A stretch of 64,000 bases of DNA from positions 1 through 64,000 of the forward strand of contig JAFSSM010000032.1 in the NCBI GenBank assembly GCA_017451025.1, given 5' to 3'. Positions 42,535 to 50,105 of the stretch are shown here, in pieces. Both the position numbers and the translations under genes were made by a program. Source of the DNA: Synergistaceae bacterium. Its GTDB lineage: Bacteria > Synergistota > Synergistia > Synergistales > Aminobacteriaceae. The notes beneath the pieces were generated by a model. That model was not told the DNA's origin. It saw only the letters and a list, made by a program, of their open reading frames with translations, and ran no database searches. The stretch's first letter is position 1. Each line of letters begins with the position of its first letter.

Positions 42535-43701
42535 ATGAACAATTTTACGTGGCACAACCCGACGGAATTAATCTTCGGGCAGGATACGGTGAAGGAACTC
42601 GGGCCGAGACTCAAGGCTGACGGCATCAAGGGAGTGCTTCTCGTTTACGGCGGAAAGGGCACGTTCAAGAGCGGAGCGTATGAGCAGGTTACGGACATGC
42701 TCAGCGCGGCGGGAATAACCTTCTCGGACTTGAACGACGTGAAGCCCAATCCGTTAATCGGGAAAGTTCGCGAGGGAGTAGCGCGAGTGAAGGCCGGAGG
42801 GATTGACGCGATTCTGCCGATAGGCGGCGGAAGTGCATTCGACACTGCGAAGGCAATTGCAGCGGGGGCGTGTTATTCTGGCGACATCTGGGATTTTTAC
42901 GGGAGCAAGACGAAAATCACTAAGGCAATGCCGATTTACGGAGTGCTTACGGCTTCGGCATCATCGAGTGAGGTCAACTGTATTTCCGTAATCAGCAACC
43001 CGGAGACTCAGGATAAAATCTCGATGAGTGCACCGTGCCTTTATCCCAGAGTGTCGGTGATTGACCCGTCATTCCAGATTACATTGCCGCAGAAGCAGAC
43101 GGTGTACGGCGGTGTGGATATTATTGCTCACGTTCTGGAGAGGGTGCTTGACGGCGATGATAGCAGTGAATTGATGGACGGCCAGGGCTATGCGCTAATC
43201 CGGACGATGATGCGGGTGATCCCTACTCTGATTGAAGACCCGAAGAATTATGATGCACGGGCGGAATACGCTTTAGCCGGAGCGATGGCGCACTGCGGAT
43301 TCCTGTCGATGGGTCGTGCAACGAGAGGCGATTTCTCTTCGCACAAACTTGGACACTCGATAAGCCTGCTGTACGGAGCGGCGCACGGCGCTAGCCTGTC
43401 GGTGATTATGCCTGCGTGGTCAAGGTATCTGTACGAGGAGAATCCTGATCCGTTCGTGAGATTAGGCGAAGAGGTTTTTGGGATATATGACGGAGAAGAT
43501 GAGGACAGGGCACTTGAGTCGATCGAGTCTCTGGAGGATTTCTTCAAGGAGATTAACGCGCCTACGACTTTGCGTGAACTTGGTCTGAAGGAAGAGGACA
43601 TCGAGAAGCTGGCGGAAAATGCGAGCAAACTTTTACCGTTTGGGAGCCTGAAGGAACTTACGGCAGAGGACGTTCTGGAAATCTACAAGCTGGCGTATTA
43701 G
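42535..43701 (+). CDS. Iron-containing alcohol dehydrogenase (butanol dehydrogenase-like)
   Basis: A 388-residue group III metal-dependent ADH of the YqhD/BdhA type, which reduces aldehydes to alcohols with NAD(P)H. The nucleotide loop is PIGGGSAFDTAKAIA. The metal ligands are in YGGVDIIAHVLE (Asp, His), SHKLGHSIS and AAHGASL. AGGAGAA precedes the ATG. It ends at a strong terminator. It may serve fermentative redox balance or aldehyde detoxification. Confidence 0.94.
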   Translation: MNNFTWHNPTELIFGQDTVKELGPRLKADGIKGVLLVYGGKGTFKSGAYEQVTDMLSAAGITFSDLNDVKPNPLIGKVREGVARVKAGGIDAILPIGGGSAFDTAKAIAAGACYSGDIWDFYGSKTKITKAMPIYGVLTASASSSEVNCISVISNPETQDKISMSAPCLYPRVSVIDPSFQITLPQKQTVYGGVDIIAHVLERVLDGDDSSELMDGQGYALIRTMMRVIPTLIEDPKNYDARAEYALAGAMAHCGFLSMGRATRGDFSSHKLGHSISLLYGAAHGASLSVIMPAWSRYLYEENPDPFVRLGEEVFGIYDGEDEDRALESIESLEDFFKEINAPTTLRELGLKEEDIEKLAENASKLLPFGSLKELTAEDVLEIYKLAY

Positions 43702-43709
43702 TGATGAAG

Positions 43710-43742
43710 CCCTCCTGTTTTCGGCAGGAGGGAATTCTTTTT
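43710..43742 (+). terminator. Rho-independent terminator after the alcohol dehydrogenase
   Basis: Perfect 8-bp stem CCCTCCTG / CAGGAGGG with a 7-nt loop, followed by AATTCTTTTT. Confidence 0.9.
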
Positions 43743-43746
43743 GAGC

Positions 43747-44850
43747 TTAACGCTTCCAGAAGAACAATGAACACATAACTACAATGGTTACAGCTCCAAT
43801 TCCTGCGGTGCAACCTCCGGCGAGAAGCATGAGTATTGTTTTGAGAGCATACATCGCGAAGCTGCCTCCAGTGTTAGCCGTAAGCAATATCAAGGCTCGA
43901 CCTGGAACTGTATCTGCTAAGTCTCCCAGAAGATTGCGCAGTTCGTTTCCTGCCAAGAATCTATCGACCATAAGCGCAAGAGCCTGCGAGGATTGTACGG
44001 AGCTGCTGGTGTTTGTTGATGTGAAGTAGAATTTGAGGTCATTGACATTTGTTCCTACTAGTTCTTGAGGGAAGTCCACCTCGAACAGATAATAGCCTGC
44101 CTTGCTGAATGTAACTGTCTGGAACTTTGCGGCAAATTCTAGGTTTTCGTTAGAGGCATTGTCGCGCATAGCTTGAGTAGGTTCTGGAGCTTCGCTGATG
44201 TCCAACTGAGTGATGAAGTTGATATTGCTGACGGAGATACCTGCGGAAGCTGCTATTTTCTCTAGCACGCCCGACTGAAGGTCTGAGGATGCGATGGGAA
44301 TAATTCTTCCCTGAGGAAAGGCTGCCTGATTTTGGGGAGAGGGTGAGATGTCTGTAGAAGGTATATCTTCACTCAAGGATGGTAAGGGAGCTATAGGCGA
44401 AATGTCCTCGGAATCGTTGCCTTTACGGTTGAAATCAGCATCGTCAAACCATAAGAAATAGCTTACAGGTCCATTTTCGTCTAATGCTGTTATATCACAA
44501 GTCAGCCAGTGTGAATTAAGTGATAAAAATTTGCCGGTGAGTTGTGTAGTGTTCCCTATTAGGGATGAAAGACTGATATCCAATCCTTCTCCATTGATGT
44601 AAATATTGCCTTCACCGTCCGTATTAACAGAGTTACCCGTACCGTCAGACGCACTAAGAACCCATATAACATTTCCGATTGCATCATGTGCCGTGAATGT
44701 ATATGTGAAACTGTCCCCTTGATGGAGATATGTGAAGCCTTCTCCATCTGGGGTAAGGTCGGGCGCAAAATCCGCCGTAATTGACATAGCCTCCGCACTA
44801 CCTGCCCACACCGCAACTGCCATTAACACCGCCAAAAACTTCCGCGTCAT
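43747..44850 (-). CDS. Synergist-CTERM surface protein of unknown function
   Basis: A 367-residue exported protein. The start at 44850 (MTRKFLAVLMAVAVWAGSAEA, a signal peptide) has AAGGAG upstream; a longer frame to 44907 lacks this. The mature part starts with a beta-rich segment (FTYLHQGDSFTYTFTAHD) resembling polysaccharide- or Ig-like surface domains, a Pro/Ser linker near 155-185, and a C-terminal Gly-Gly-Cys, hydrophobic helix, Trp-Lys-Arg tail that fits the Synergist-CTERM signal. Function unknown; surface display is inferred. It lies downstream of the atpZ-like gene. Confidence 0.82.
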   Translation of the reverse strand: MTRKFLAVLMAVAVWAGSAEAMSITADFAPDLTPDGEGFTYLHQGDSFTYTFTAHDAIGNVIWVLSASDGTGNSVNTDGEGNIYINGEGLDISLSSLIGNTTQLTGKFLSLNSHWLTCDITALDENGPVSYFLWFDDADFNRKGNDSEDISPIAPLPSLSEDIPSTDISPSPQNQAAFPQGRIIPIASSDLQSGVLEKIAASAGISVSNINFITQLDISEAPEPTQAMRDNASNENLEFAAKFQTVTFSKAGYYLFEVDFPQELVGTNVNDLKFYFTSTNTSSSVQSSQALALMVDRFLAGNELRNLLGDLADTVPGRALILLTANTGGSFAMYALKTILMLLAGGCTAGIGAVTIVVMCSLFFWKR

Positions 44851-44908
44851 GTCTATTAATCTCCTTTCTGTGCTGTGCAACATTGTACCGCCCTCCTCCG
44901 GACACATC

Positions 44909-45133
44909 TCACTGCTTTTTCCGCTCCTTCGTCAGAAACAGCCATCCTTGCCACATCCCAAAACCAGCCACAACAGGAATCGCACACACCGCTCCAATCA
45001 CCGGCCACCCTTCCCTCACCAGCCACTCCGACAGCCACACTCCCAAGAACGCATACCCGGCAACCACCAATCCCGCAGACAGTACCCGCCCAAACATCAT
45101 AGCTTCACGTAATCCCTTCAGCTTCATCGTCAT
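44909..45133 (-). CDS. Small AtpZ/AtpI-like membrane protein
   Basis: A 74-residue protein with two transmembrane helices, a short basic N-terminus and the motif GVWLSEWLVREGWPVIGAV, as in the AtpZ/AtpI group that assists F-ATPase c-ring assembly. The ATG at 45133 overlaps the rsmG stop (ATGA), with GGGGGGA upstream. No ATP synthase genes are in the window; in many genomes atpI/atpZ lies near them, so the call is moderate. Confidence 0.6.
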   Translation of the reverse strand: MTMKLKGLREAMMFGRVLSAGLVVAGYAFLGVWLSEWLVREGWPVIGAVCAIPVVAGFGMWQGWLFLTKERKKQ

Positions 45134-45774
45134 TCCCCCCAAAAATGCCGCATCCCAGCCAAGCCCTCACGTCTCGGATAAACCTTCGGGCAAGGCTTCT
45201 CCTTCTCCCAGAGCACCATGCACTTGGACTCCCCGCCGTAAAAATTCACAGAAGGCCTTCCAAGCCCCAGCATTCCCCATTTATCCATGACCTCCGAAAT
45301 TTCCTCGTGAACCCTCTCTCCCTTGAACGTCAACACTCTTCCTCCCGCCTTCACCAGAGGCGCAAGCAGTTCCGCACACACTCCCGCAGATGCTAGTGCC
45401 CGCGCTCCGGCCAAGTCGAATTTCTCGCGGTGAGTCCTCGCAAACTCCTCGCTCCGTGAACACACCACCTCAACATTCGACACTCCAAGTTCAGCGACAA
45501 TGCCCCTGACCGCCTCGCACTTCTTGGCCACGCTGTCCAGAAGAGTTATGCTCAAATCCGGACGAAGCACCGCCCACACAATTCCAGGCAATCCTCCTCC
45601 GCTCCCGACATCAATAACTTTTCCTGATTCAGGCAGATATTCAGCTGAAGGCAGGCAGTCCTCAACCTGCAGGGCGTAAATTTCGTCAGCTCCTCTTGTG
45701 CCGGTCAGTCTTGCTCTGGTGCACGAAGCTAGTAACTCTGCGTACCTATATAGTGTGGATTTTTGCGGGTTCAT
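45130..45774 (-). CDS. rsmG: 16S rRNA (guanine527-N7)-methyltransferase RsmG
   Basis: A 214-residue SAM-dependent methyltransferase (GidB) that makes m7G527 in 16S rRNA. The SAM loop is VIDVGSGGGLPGIV, followed by LLDSVAKKCEAV and the GARALASAG region. The start at 45774 overlaps the end of the HEPN-nitroreductase gene by 29 nt and lacks a strong RBS, so translation is probably coupled. Confidence 0.95.
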   Translation of the reverse strand: MNPQKSTLYRYAELLASCTRARLTGTRGADEIYALQVEDCLPSAEYLPESGKVIDVGSGGGLPGIVWAVLRPDLSITLLDSVAKKCEAVRGIVAELGVSNVEVVCSRSEEFARTHREKFDLAGARALASAGVCAELLAPLVKAGGRVLTFKGERVHEEISEVMDKWGMLGLGRPSVNFYGGESKCMVLWEKEKPCPKVYPRREGLAGMRHFWGE

Positions 45775-46663
45775 AGCGGTCTTCTTGCGGGCGTTTGTTC
45801 ACCGGCCAGCCTACGGGAATAATCGTGAAGGCCTTGAAGTTTGCGGGCAGATGCAGAATTTCTCCGACGGCCTCCATCCGTTCAGGCAGAGGTGCAATCC
45901 CAATCATCACTGCTCCTAACCCCAGCTCCTCAGCCTCGAGCAAAATATTTTCAGTGCATATCGCCATGTCAATTTCGGCCATTTGGGCAACAGGAAGTCC
46001 TTCAGTGCGGTAACACGGGACAATAACGACGGGCGCATTATTCACCGGCCCGGCGTAAGGCGAGACTTGGGAGAGTCGGGCGATAATCTCCTTGTCGTCA
46101 GTTACCCAGAACTCCCAGGGCTGCTGGTTGCAGGCAGACGGTGCGGCCATTGCGGCGCGAAGAATCTTTATGATGTATTTGCTCTCGACCGGACGGGGTT
46201 CGAACTGGCGTGTACTTGTGCGGGTAAAAATTGCGCTCATTGGTAATTTTTCCTCCTCTATAATTTCTGCCCAGCGTTTCGCCAGGTAGGGTTCTATCAT
46301 GTTGATGATTCCTTCTGCGTTGTCTATTTGTTGTTGTGCGTCCCTTCTGCTGGCAAGGTAGAAGTCTTCGTAGTCTGCAGAACTTCTCAGATTGAAGGCA
46401 GATTCTACAAGTTTTGATGTGTTGCTCGGGAATATTCCAGTACCTACGTAATAGCGGTTGAAATAGGAAATTACGCCCTTATGTTTTTTAGAGTCGAAGC
46501 GGTCAAGAATAGTAACTGCTCTCAATGCGTTGAATATGGCATAATACGACCTGTTAAGCGAAAAATCCATCTCACCGGTGGCAAAACTAGTTTTCGATGC
46601 ACTAAGGCATTTCTTCGCCGTTTCAAGACGATATTTAGAGTAGTCTATGCGCATTTCTTCCAT
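45746..46663 (-). CDS. HEPN domain protein fused in frame to a nitroreductase
   Basis: A 305-residue open frame with two unrelated parts. Residues 1-130 are a HEPN domain (IDYSKYRLETAKKCL, FSLNRSYYAIFNALRA, a possible R-x5-H in RFDSKKH), the usual toxin partner of the MNT gene directly upstream. From M142 it is a full nitroreductase (SAIFTRTSTRQFEPRP, APSACNQQPWEFWV, ENILLEAEELGLGAVMIG). No stop separates them. A strong Shine-Dalgarno AGGAGG sits 11 nt before M142 inside the frame, so the nitroreductase may also be made alone. The HEPN part overlaps the MNT gene by 19 nt. The fusion could be functional or a recent loss of the HEPN stop codon. Confidence 0.88.
   Translation of the reverse strand: MEEMRIDYSKYRLETAKKCLSASKTSFATGEMDFSLNRSYYAIFNALRAVTILDRFDSKKHKGVISYFNRYYVGTGIFPSNTSKLVESAFNLRSSADYEDFYLASRRDAQQQIDNAEGIINMIEPYLAKRWAEIIEEEKLPMSAIFTRTSTRQFEPRPVESKYIIKILRAAMAAPSACNQQPWEFWVTDDKEIIARLSQVSPYAGPVNNAPVVIVPCYRTEGLPVAQMAEIDMAICTENILLEAEELGLGAVMIGIAPLPERMEAVGEILHLPANFKAFTIIPVGWPVNKRPQEDRYEPAKIHTI
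46238..46257 (-). promoter_or_regulatory. Internal ribosome binding site for the nitroreductase part
   Basis: AGGAGG (46252-46257) and ATG (46238-46240) with 11 nt between them, inside the HEPN-nitroreductase frame. The ATG opens exactly at the nitroreductase N-terminus. Confidence 0.75.
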
Positions 46664-46989
46664 AGTACTATTCCTTCTTTCTCAATATTCATGTAGAACG
46701 GCAAATCGTACTTGCCTGCAAAAAATTCATAGGCATCAATGGGCGTAATCTGGAACAGAGTATCATACTTCAGGCCATACTCCCACAAGTCCCCGAATGC
46801 GTCCCATCTGTAAGGTTTGGCGGTCAGCACAGCAATATCCACATCAGACTCCCAAGTGTTATCGCCACGTGCTACTGACCCGTACAGAATAATCTTCACC
46901 GCATCTTCGCCGACTACAGACAATATCGCCTTCACTATATCGTCGAACATTTCCTTATCATCAAGGGTCTTACGCGCAGGATGCTCCAT
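46645..46989 (-). CDS. MNT-type minimal nucleotidyltransferase (antitoxin)
   Basis: A 114-residue protein with the pol-beta NTase motif LYGSVARGDNTWESDVDIAV (GS-x-x-RGD and D-x-D). MNT proteins act as antitoxins that AMPylate or bind HEPN toxins. It starts 3 nt after hisB and overlaps the HEPN-nitroreductase gene by 19 nt, so the pair is translated in series as part of the his-rsmG operon. Confidence 0.92.
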   Translation of the reverse strand: MEHPARKTLDDKEMFDDIVKAILSVVGEDAVKIILYGSVARGDNTWESDVDIAVLTAKPYRWDAFGDLWEYGLKYDTLFQITPIDAYEFFAGKYDLPFYMNIEKEGIVLWKKCA

Positions 46990-46992
46990 CCC

Positions 46993-47589
46993 CTATATAA
47001 CTCCCTTCGTCGACGGCACTTCGTCCGCGTATTCAGGGTTAATCCTCACTGCCTGAGCTATTGCCCGCGCCGCAGACTTGAACGCCCCCTCGATTATGTG
47101 GTGAGCGTTCGTTCCGGCCATCTGCCTGAAATGCAGAGTGCATAGAGCATTTCTCGTGAACCCAAGCCAAAATTCTTGTGCTAATTCCGTGTCGAAATCA
47201 CCGACTTTCTGCGCAGTAATGTTCATCTCCCAGCCGAGATATGCCCTCCCGGAAAAATCTATTGCCGTCAGGATTAATGCCTCGTCCATCGGCAGAATAA
47301 AGCTACCGTAGCGGGTTATGCCCTTCTTGCTGCCAAGTGCCCGCGCAAATGCCTGACCGAGGCATATTCCCACATCTTCCGTAGTATGGTGAAAATCAAC
47401 GTGGTAATCTCCCCGACACTTTACGTTCAGGTCAAACCTTCCATGTGCCGCAAACAGAGTCAGCATGTGATCCAGAAACCCGCACCCCGTAGCAATTTCG
47501 CTCCTGCCTGTGCCGTCAAGCTCAAGCCGGAGTGTTATCTGCGTCTCCTTAGTGTTCCTGATGATTTCACCTGCCCTCACGCTCAACAA
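46993..47589 (-). CDS. hisB: Imidazoleglycerol-phosphate dehydratase HisB
   Basis: A 198-residue single-domain dehydratase of histidine synthesis. The Mn ligands are in GFLDHMLTLFAAHG, DYHVDFHHTTEDVGI and the second-half GTNAHHIIEGAFKS. It is the monofunctional form without a histidinol-phosphatase domain. It overlaps hisC by 23 nt. Other his genes are not in the window. Confidence 0.97.
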   Translation of the reverse strand: MLSVRAGEIIRNTKETQITLRLELDGTGRSEIATGCGFLDHMLTLFAAHGRFDLNVKCRGDYHVDFHHTTEDVGICLGQAFARALGSKKGITRYGSFILPMDEALILTAIDFSGRAYLGWEMNITAQKVGDFDTELAQEFWLGFTRNALCTLHFRQMAGTNAHHIIEGAFKSAARAIAQAVRINPEYADEVPSTKGVI

Positions 47590-48637
47590 CTCCCTTCAAG
47601 ACCTCCAAGAATACCTGCATCTGCTCGGCACTACCGATCGTGATTCTGTTCCAGTCGTCCAGAACAAACGGCTCGCTGAAATGACGGATAATTATCCTGT
47701 GCTTCTTCAGTGCATCGTAGATTTTCGGCCCGCCTATCGTTTCGTGCTTAGCGAACAGGAAATTTGTGCTCGAGTCCAGAACCTCAAATCCCATCTCACG
47801 CAGACGGCTCTTCGTGTTGTCGCGCACCCTGCAGATCATCGCAATGTTCCGGCGGGTATACTCCTCATCTTCGAGCGACCCTAAGGCCGCTGCCTGAGTC
47901 ATTGCGTTTACGTTGTAGGGGGCTATTGCGTTCTTGATGGTGCGTATATCTCTGGCTATTTCGTCGCAGCACATGCACCACCCTAATCTTGCGCCGGCCA
48001 GTGAGCGCGATTTCGAGAACGTCCGCACAATTATTACGTTGTCGTACTTGCGGATGAAGCGGACGGCACTTTTCCCCAAGAAGTCAGCATATGCTTCATC
48101 AATTACTATCAGGCTGTCGCGGTTCGACGAGATAATCAGTTCAAGCTCTCCTGAATCTAGTGCAAGGCTTGTAGGTGCGTTAGGGTTTGCGATGAAGATT
48201 GTGCGTCCGTTGAGGTCAGAGTAGTCCTCAGTGAGAATCTTGAAGCCCTCGCGCAGAGGAATAGTCTTGTACTTTACGCCGTGAAGGTCTGCAAGAATCT
48301 TGTAGAAGGAATAGGTGATGTCCGGGAAGGCAGCTCCACGCTCGCACAGGGCCATGAATATGAAGCTGAGTATTTCGTCGGAACCGTTGCCAAACACGAT
48401 GTTTGAGGGTTTGATGCCGTTTTTGGCGGCTAGTGCTTCGGCCAATTTGCGGCAGTCCGGGTCAGGGTAGTAGTTGAGGCCGGCTGAGGCTTTGTGCGCG
48501 TACTCTATGGCTTTGGGCGACGGCGGAAAGGGAGACTCGTTTGTGTTCAGGCGGATATAGCCCTTCATGCTCTCGACTTCTTCTGAAGTATCGTAGGGTG
48601 TAAGCGAGGTGAACTTAGAGTGCAAAAATCTGCTCAT
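47567..48637 (-). CDS. hisC: Histidinol-phosphate aminotransferase HisC
   Basis: A 356-residue class I/II PLP aminotransferase. GYIRLNTNESPFPPSP at the N-terminus, FGNGSDEILSFIF, NPNAPTSLAL, DEAYADFLG and the PLP lysine in RTFSKSRSLAGARLGW are typical of HisC. It leads the operon hisC-hisB-MNT-HEPN/nitroreductase-rsmG-atpZ-like. A minus-strand extended -10 TGCTATGAT lies about 40 bp upstream. Confidence 0.95.
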   Translation of the reverse strand: MSRFLHSKFTSLTPYDTSEEVESMKGYIRLNTNESPFPPSPKAIEYAHKASAGLNYYPDPDCRKLAEALAAKNGIKPSNIVFGNGSDEILSFIFMALCERGAAFPDITYSFYKILADLHGVKYKTIPLREGFKILTEDYSDLNGRTIFIANPNAPTSLALDSGELELIISSNRDSLIVIDEAYADFLGKSAVRFIRKYDNVIIVRTFSKSRSLAGARLGWCMCCDEIARDIRTIKNAIAPYNVNAMTQAAALGSLEDEEYTRRNIAMICRVRDNTKSRLREMGFEVLDSSTNFLFAKHETIGGPKIYDALKKHRIIIRHFSEPFVLDDWNRITIGSAEQMQVFLEVLKGVVEREGR

Positions 48638-48697
48638 GGATCATAAGGATTCCCTTCATGGAAAATTTTGCGTAATCATAGCACAAGGCTGCAGCAA

Positions 48698-48706
48698 TGC
48701 TATAAT
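48698..48706 (+). promoter_or_regulatory. Extended -10 promoter of the DNA methyltransferase gene
   Basis: TGCTATAAT on the plus strand, 33 bp before the ATG at 48740. No clear -35. A second extended -10 (TGCTATGAT, about 48674-48682) faces the other way towards hisC. Confidence 0.6.
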
Positions 48707-48739
48707 GACCAATCCCAATAACACAGAAGGCAAAGCAAG

Positions 48740-49504
48740 ATGTACGTTATCGATGAAATAAGGAACTCGATTATTTGCGGTGATGCTGTGCAGGAAATGA
48801 GGAAACTTCCTGACGAAAGCATTGACTTGGTAGTTACGTCCCCTCCCTACAACCTGAAGAACTCTACCGGCAACGGCATGAAGGACGGCAGGGGCGGAAA
48901 GTGGAGCAATGCCGCGCTGATTGGAGGCTACTCGACTTACGACGATAATATGCCCTACGATGAATATGTGCAGTGGCAGAGGGAGTGTCTCACTGAAATG
49001 ATGCGTGTTATCCATGAGGACGGGGCAGTGTTCTACAATCACAAGTGGAGGGTTCAGGACGGATTGATTCAGGACAGGCACGAGATAGTGGAGGGGTTTC
49101 CTGTGAGGCAGATAATAATCTGGAAGCGCAAGGGCGGAATTAACTTCAACCCCGGATACTTTCTGCCGACGTACGAGGTCATATACCTTATCGCCAAGCC
49201 TGGCTTCAGGCTCGTAAAGGGTGCAAATGCTCTCGGTGATGTCTGGGAATTTCCGCAAGAGATGAAGAATAAGCACCCTGCACCGTTTCCTGTTGCACTG
49301 GTAGAACGCATAATTTCGAGCACCACTGCACGGATAATTCTTGACCCGTTTATGGGGAGCGGGAGTACTGCGGTTGCGGCCAAGAAATTGGGGAGGGATT
49401 TTGTGGGGATAGAGATTTCGCGTGAGTACTGCGAGATGTCGAGGGAGAGGCTGACAGGATGCAGGTCATCAAGTACACAAAGCCGGCAATTATTGCTGTT
49501 CTAA
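48740..49504 (+). CDS. Type II DNA methyltransferase (N4-cytosine or N6-adenine, beta class order)
   Basis: A 254-residue methyltransferase with catalytic motif IV TSPPYNL near residue 35, ahead of the SAM motif I DPFMGSGSTAVAA near residue 210. SPPY favours N4-methylcytosine. The following broken gene resembles MvaI/BcnI nucleases, whose partners are N4-cytosine methyltransferases for CCWGG or CCSGG sites, which suggests but does not prove a similar site here. The frame looks intact. It overlaps the nuclease gene by 46 nt. Confidence 0.9.
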   Translation: MYVIDEIRNSIICGDAVQEMRKLPDESIDLVVTSPPYNLKNSTGNGMKDGRGGKWSNAALIGGYSTYDDNMPYDEYVQWQRECLTEMMRVIHEDGAVFYNHKWRVQDGLIQDRHEIVEGFPVRQIIIWKRKGGINFNPGYFLPTYEVIYLIAKPGFRLVKGANALGDVWEFPQEMKNKHPAPFPVALVERIISSTTARIILDPFMGSGSTAVAAKKLGRDFVGIEISREYCEMSRERLTGCRSSSTQSRQLLLF

Positions 49505-50024
49505 GGGCTGTACGTTCGGCGGGGTGGATTAAGAGCAGCAGAAACTCCAGCAACGACGGAGCAATCGGCAATACGCTTGAGGATCTGCTGGGCATCAGAG
49601 AGAATAACCTTCCTCTTCCGAATGCTTCAGAGTGGGAGCTGAAGACTCGGCGCAAAAATACTACGGCACTACTTACGCTGTTTCACCTTGAGCCGTCGCC
49701 GAGAGGACTTCATGTTGCGGAGTACCTATTGGCGAATTTCGGGTGGCCTCACAAGGATGCAGAGACAAAGTATCCAGCCAATGAGCGGAGCTTCTGGCAG
49801 ACTGTCAGCTATGGGAAGCCGACATCGCGGGGTTTCTTCGTGGACATTGAAGATAGTAGCGAGAGAGTAACCGTAAGATTTGACGATTTGCGCCTTCCAG
49901 CGTAAGCGATGAAATGTCTGACTGGAGGGAGGAACTGCCGGAATACGACGAAGATTATGGCTTTATTGATAGATTCTTCAATTTTGTGCATGATTCAGTT
50001 TTCCCCTGCTATTCCCAGATGTAG
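49459..50024 (+). pseudogene. Frameshifted MvaI/BcnI-family restriction endonuclease
   Basis: The first 148 codons (49459-49905) match the MvaI/BcnI fold: IGNTLEDLLGI, NNLPLPNASEWELKTRR (the ELK active-site segment) and ERSFWQTVSYG. At about 49900 the frame breaks at CTTCCAGCG; the next frame continues with VSDEMSDWREELPEYDEDYGF and ends at 50022. Family members are about 240 residues and have a longer conserved C-terminal part that is missing, so the gene is both frameshifted and truncated. The methyltransferase upstream is intact. 50025-50105 shows no gene. Confidence 0.78.
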
Positions 50025-50105
50025 GTATATCTAGCAAATTATTGACGGCGGAATTTTTTGCGTTATGATTTTGGACATTCCAACAAATGAAAGAGAATAT
50101 ACACC

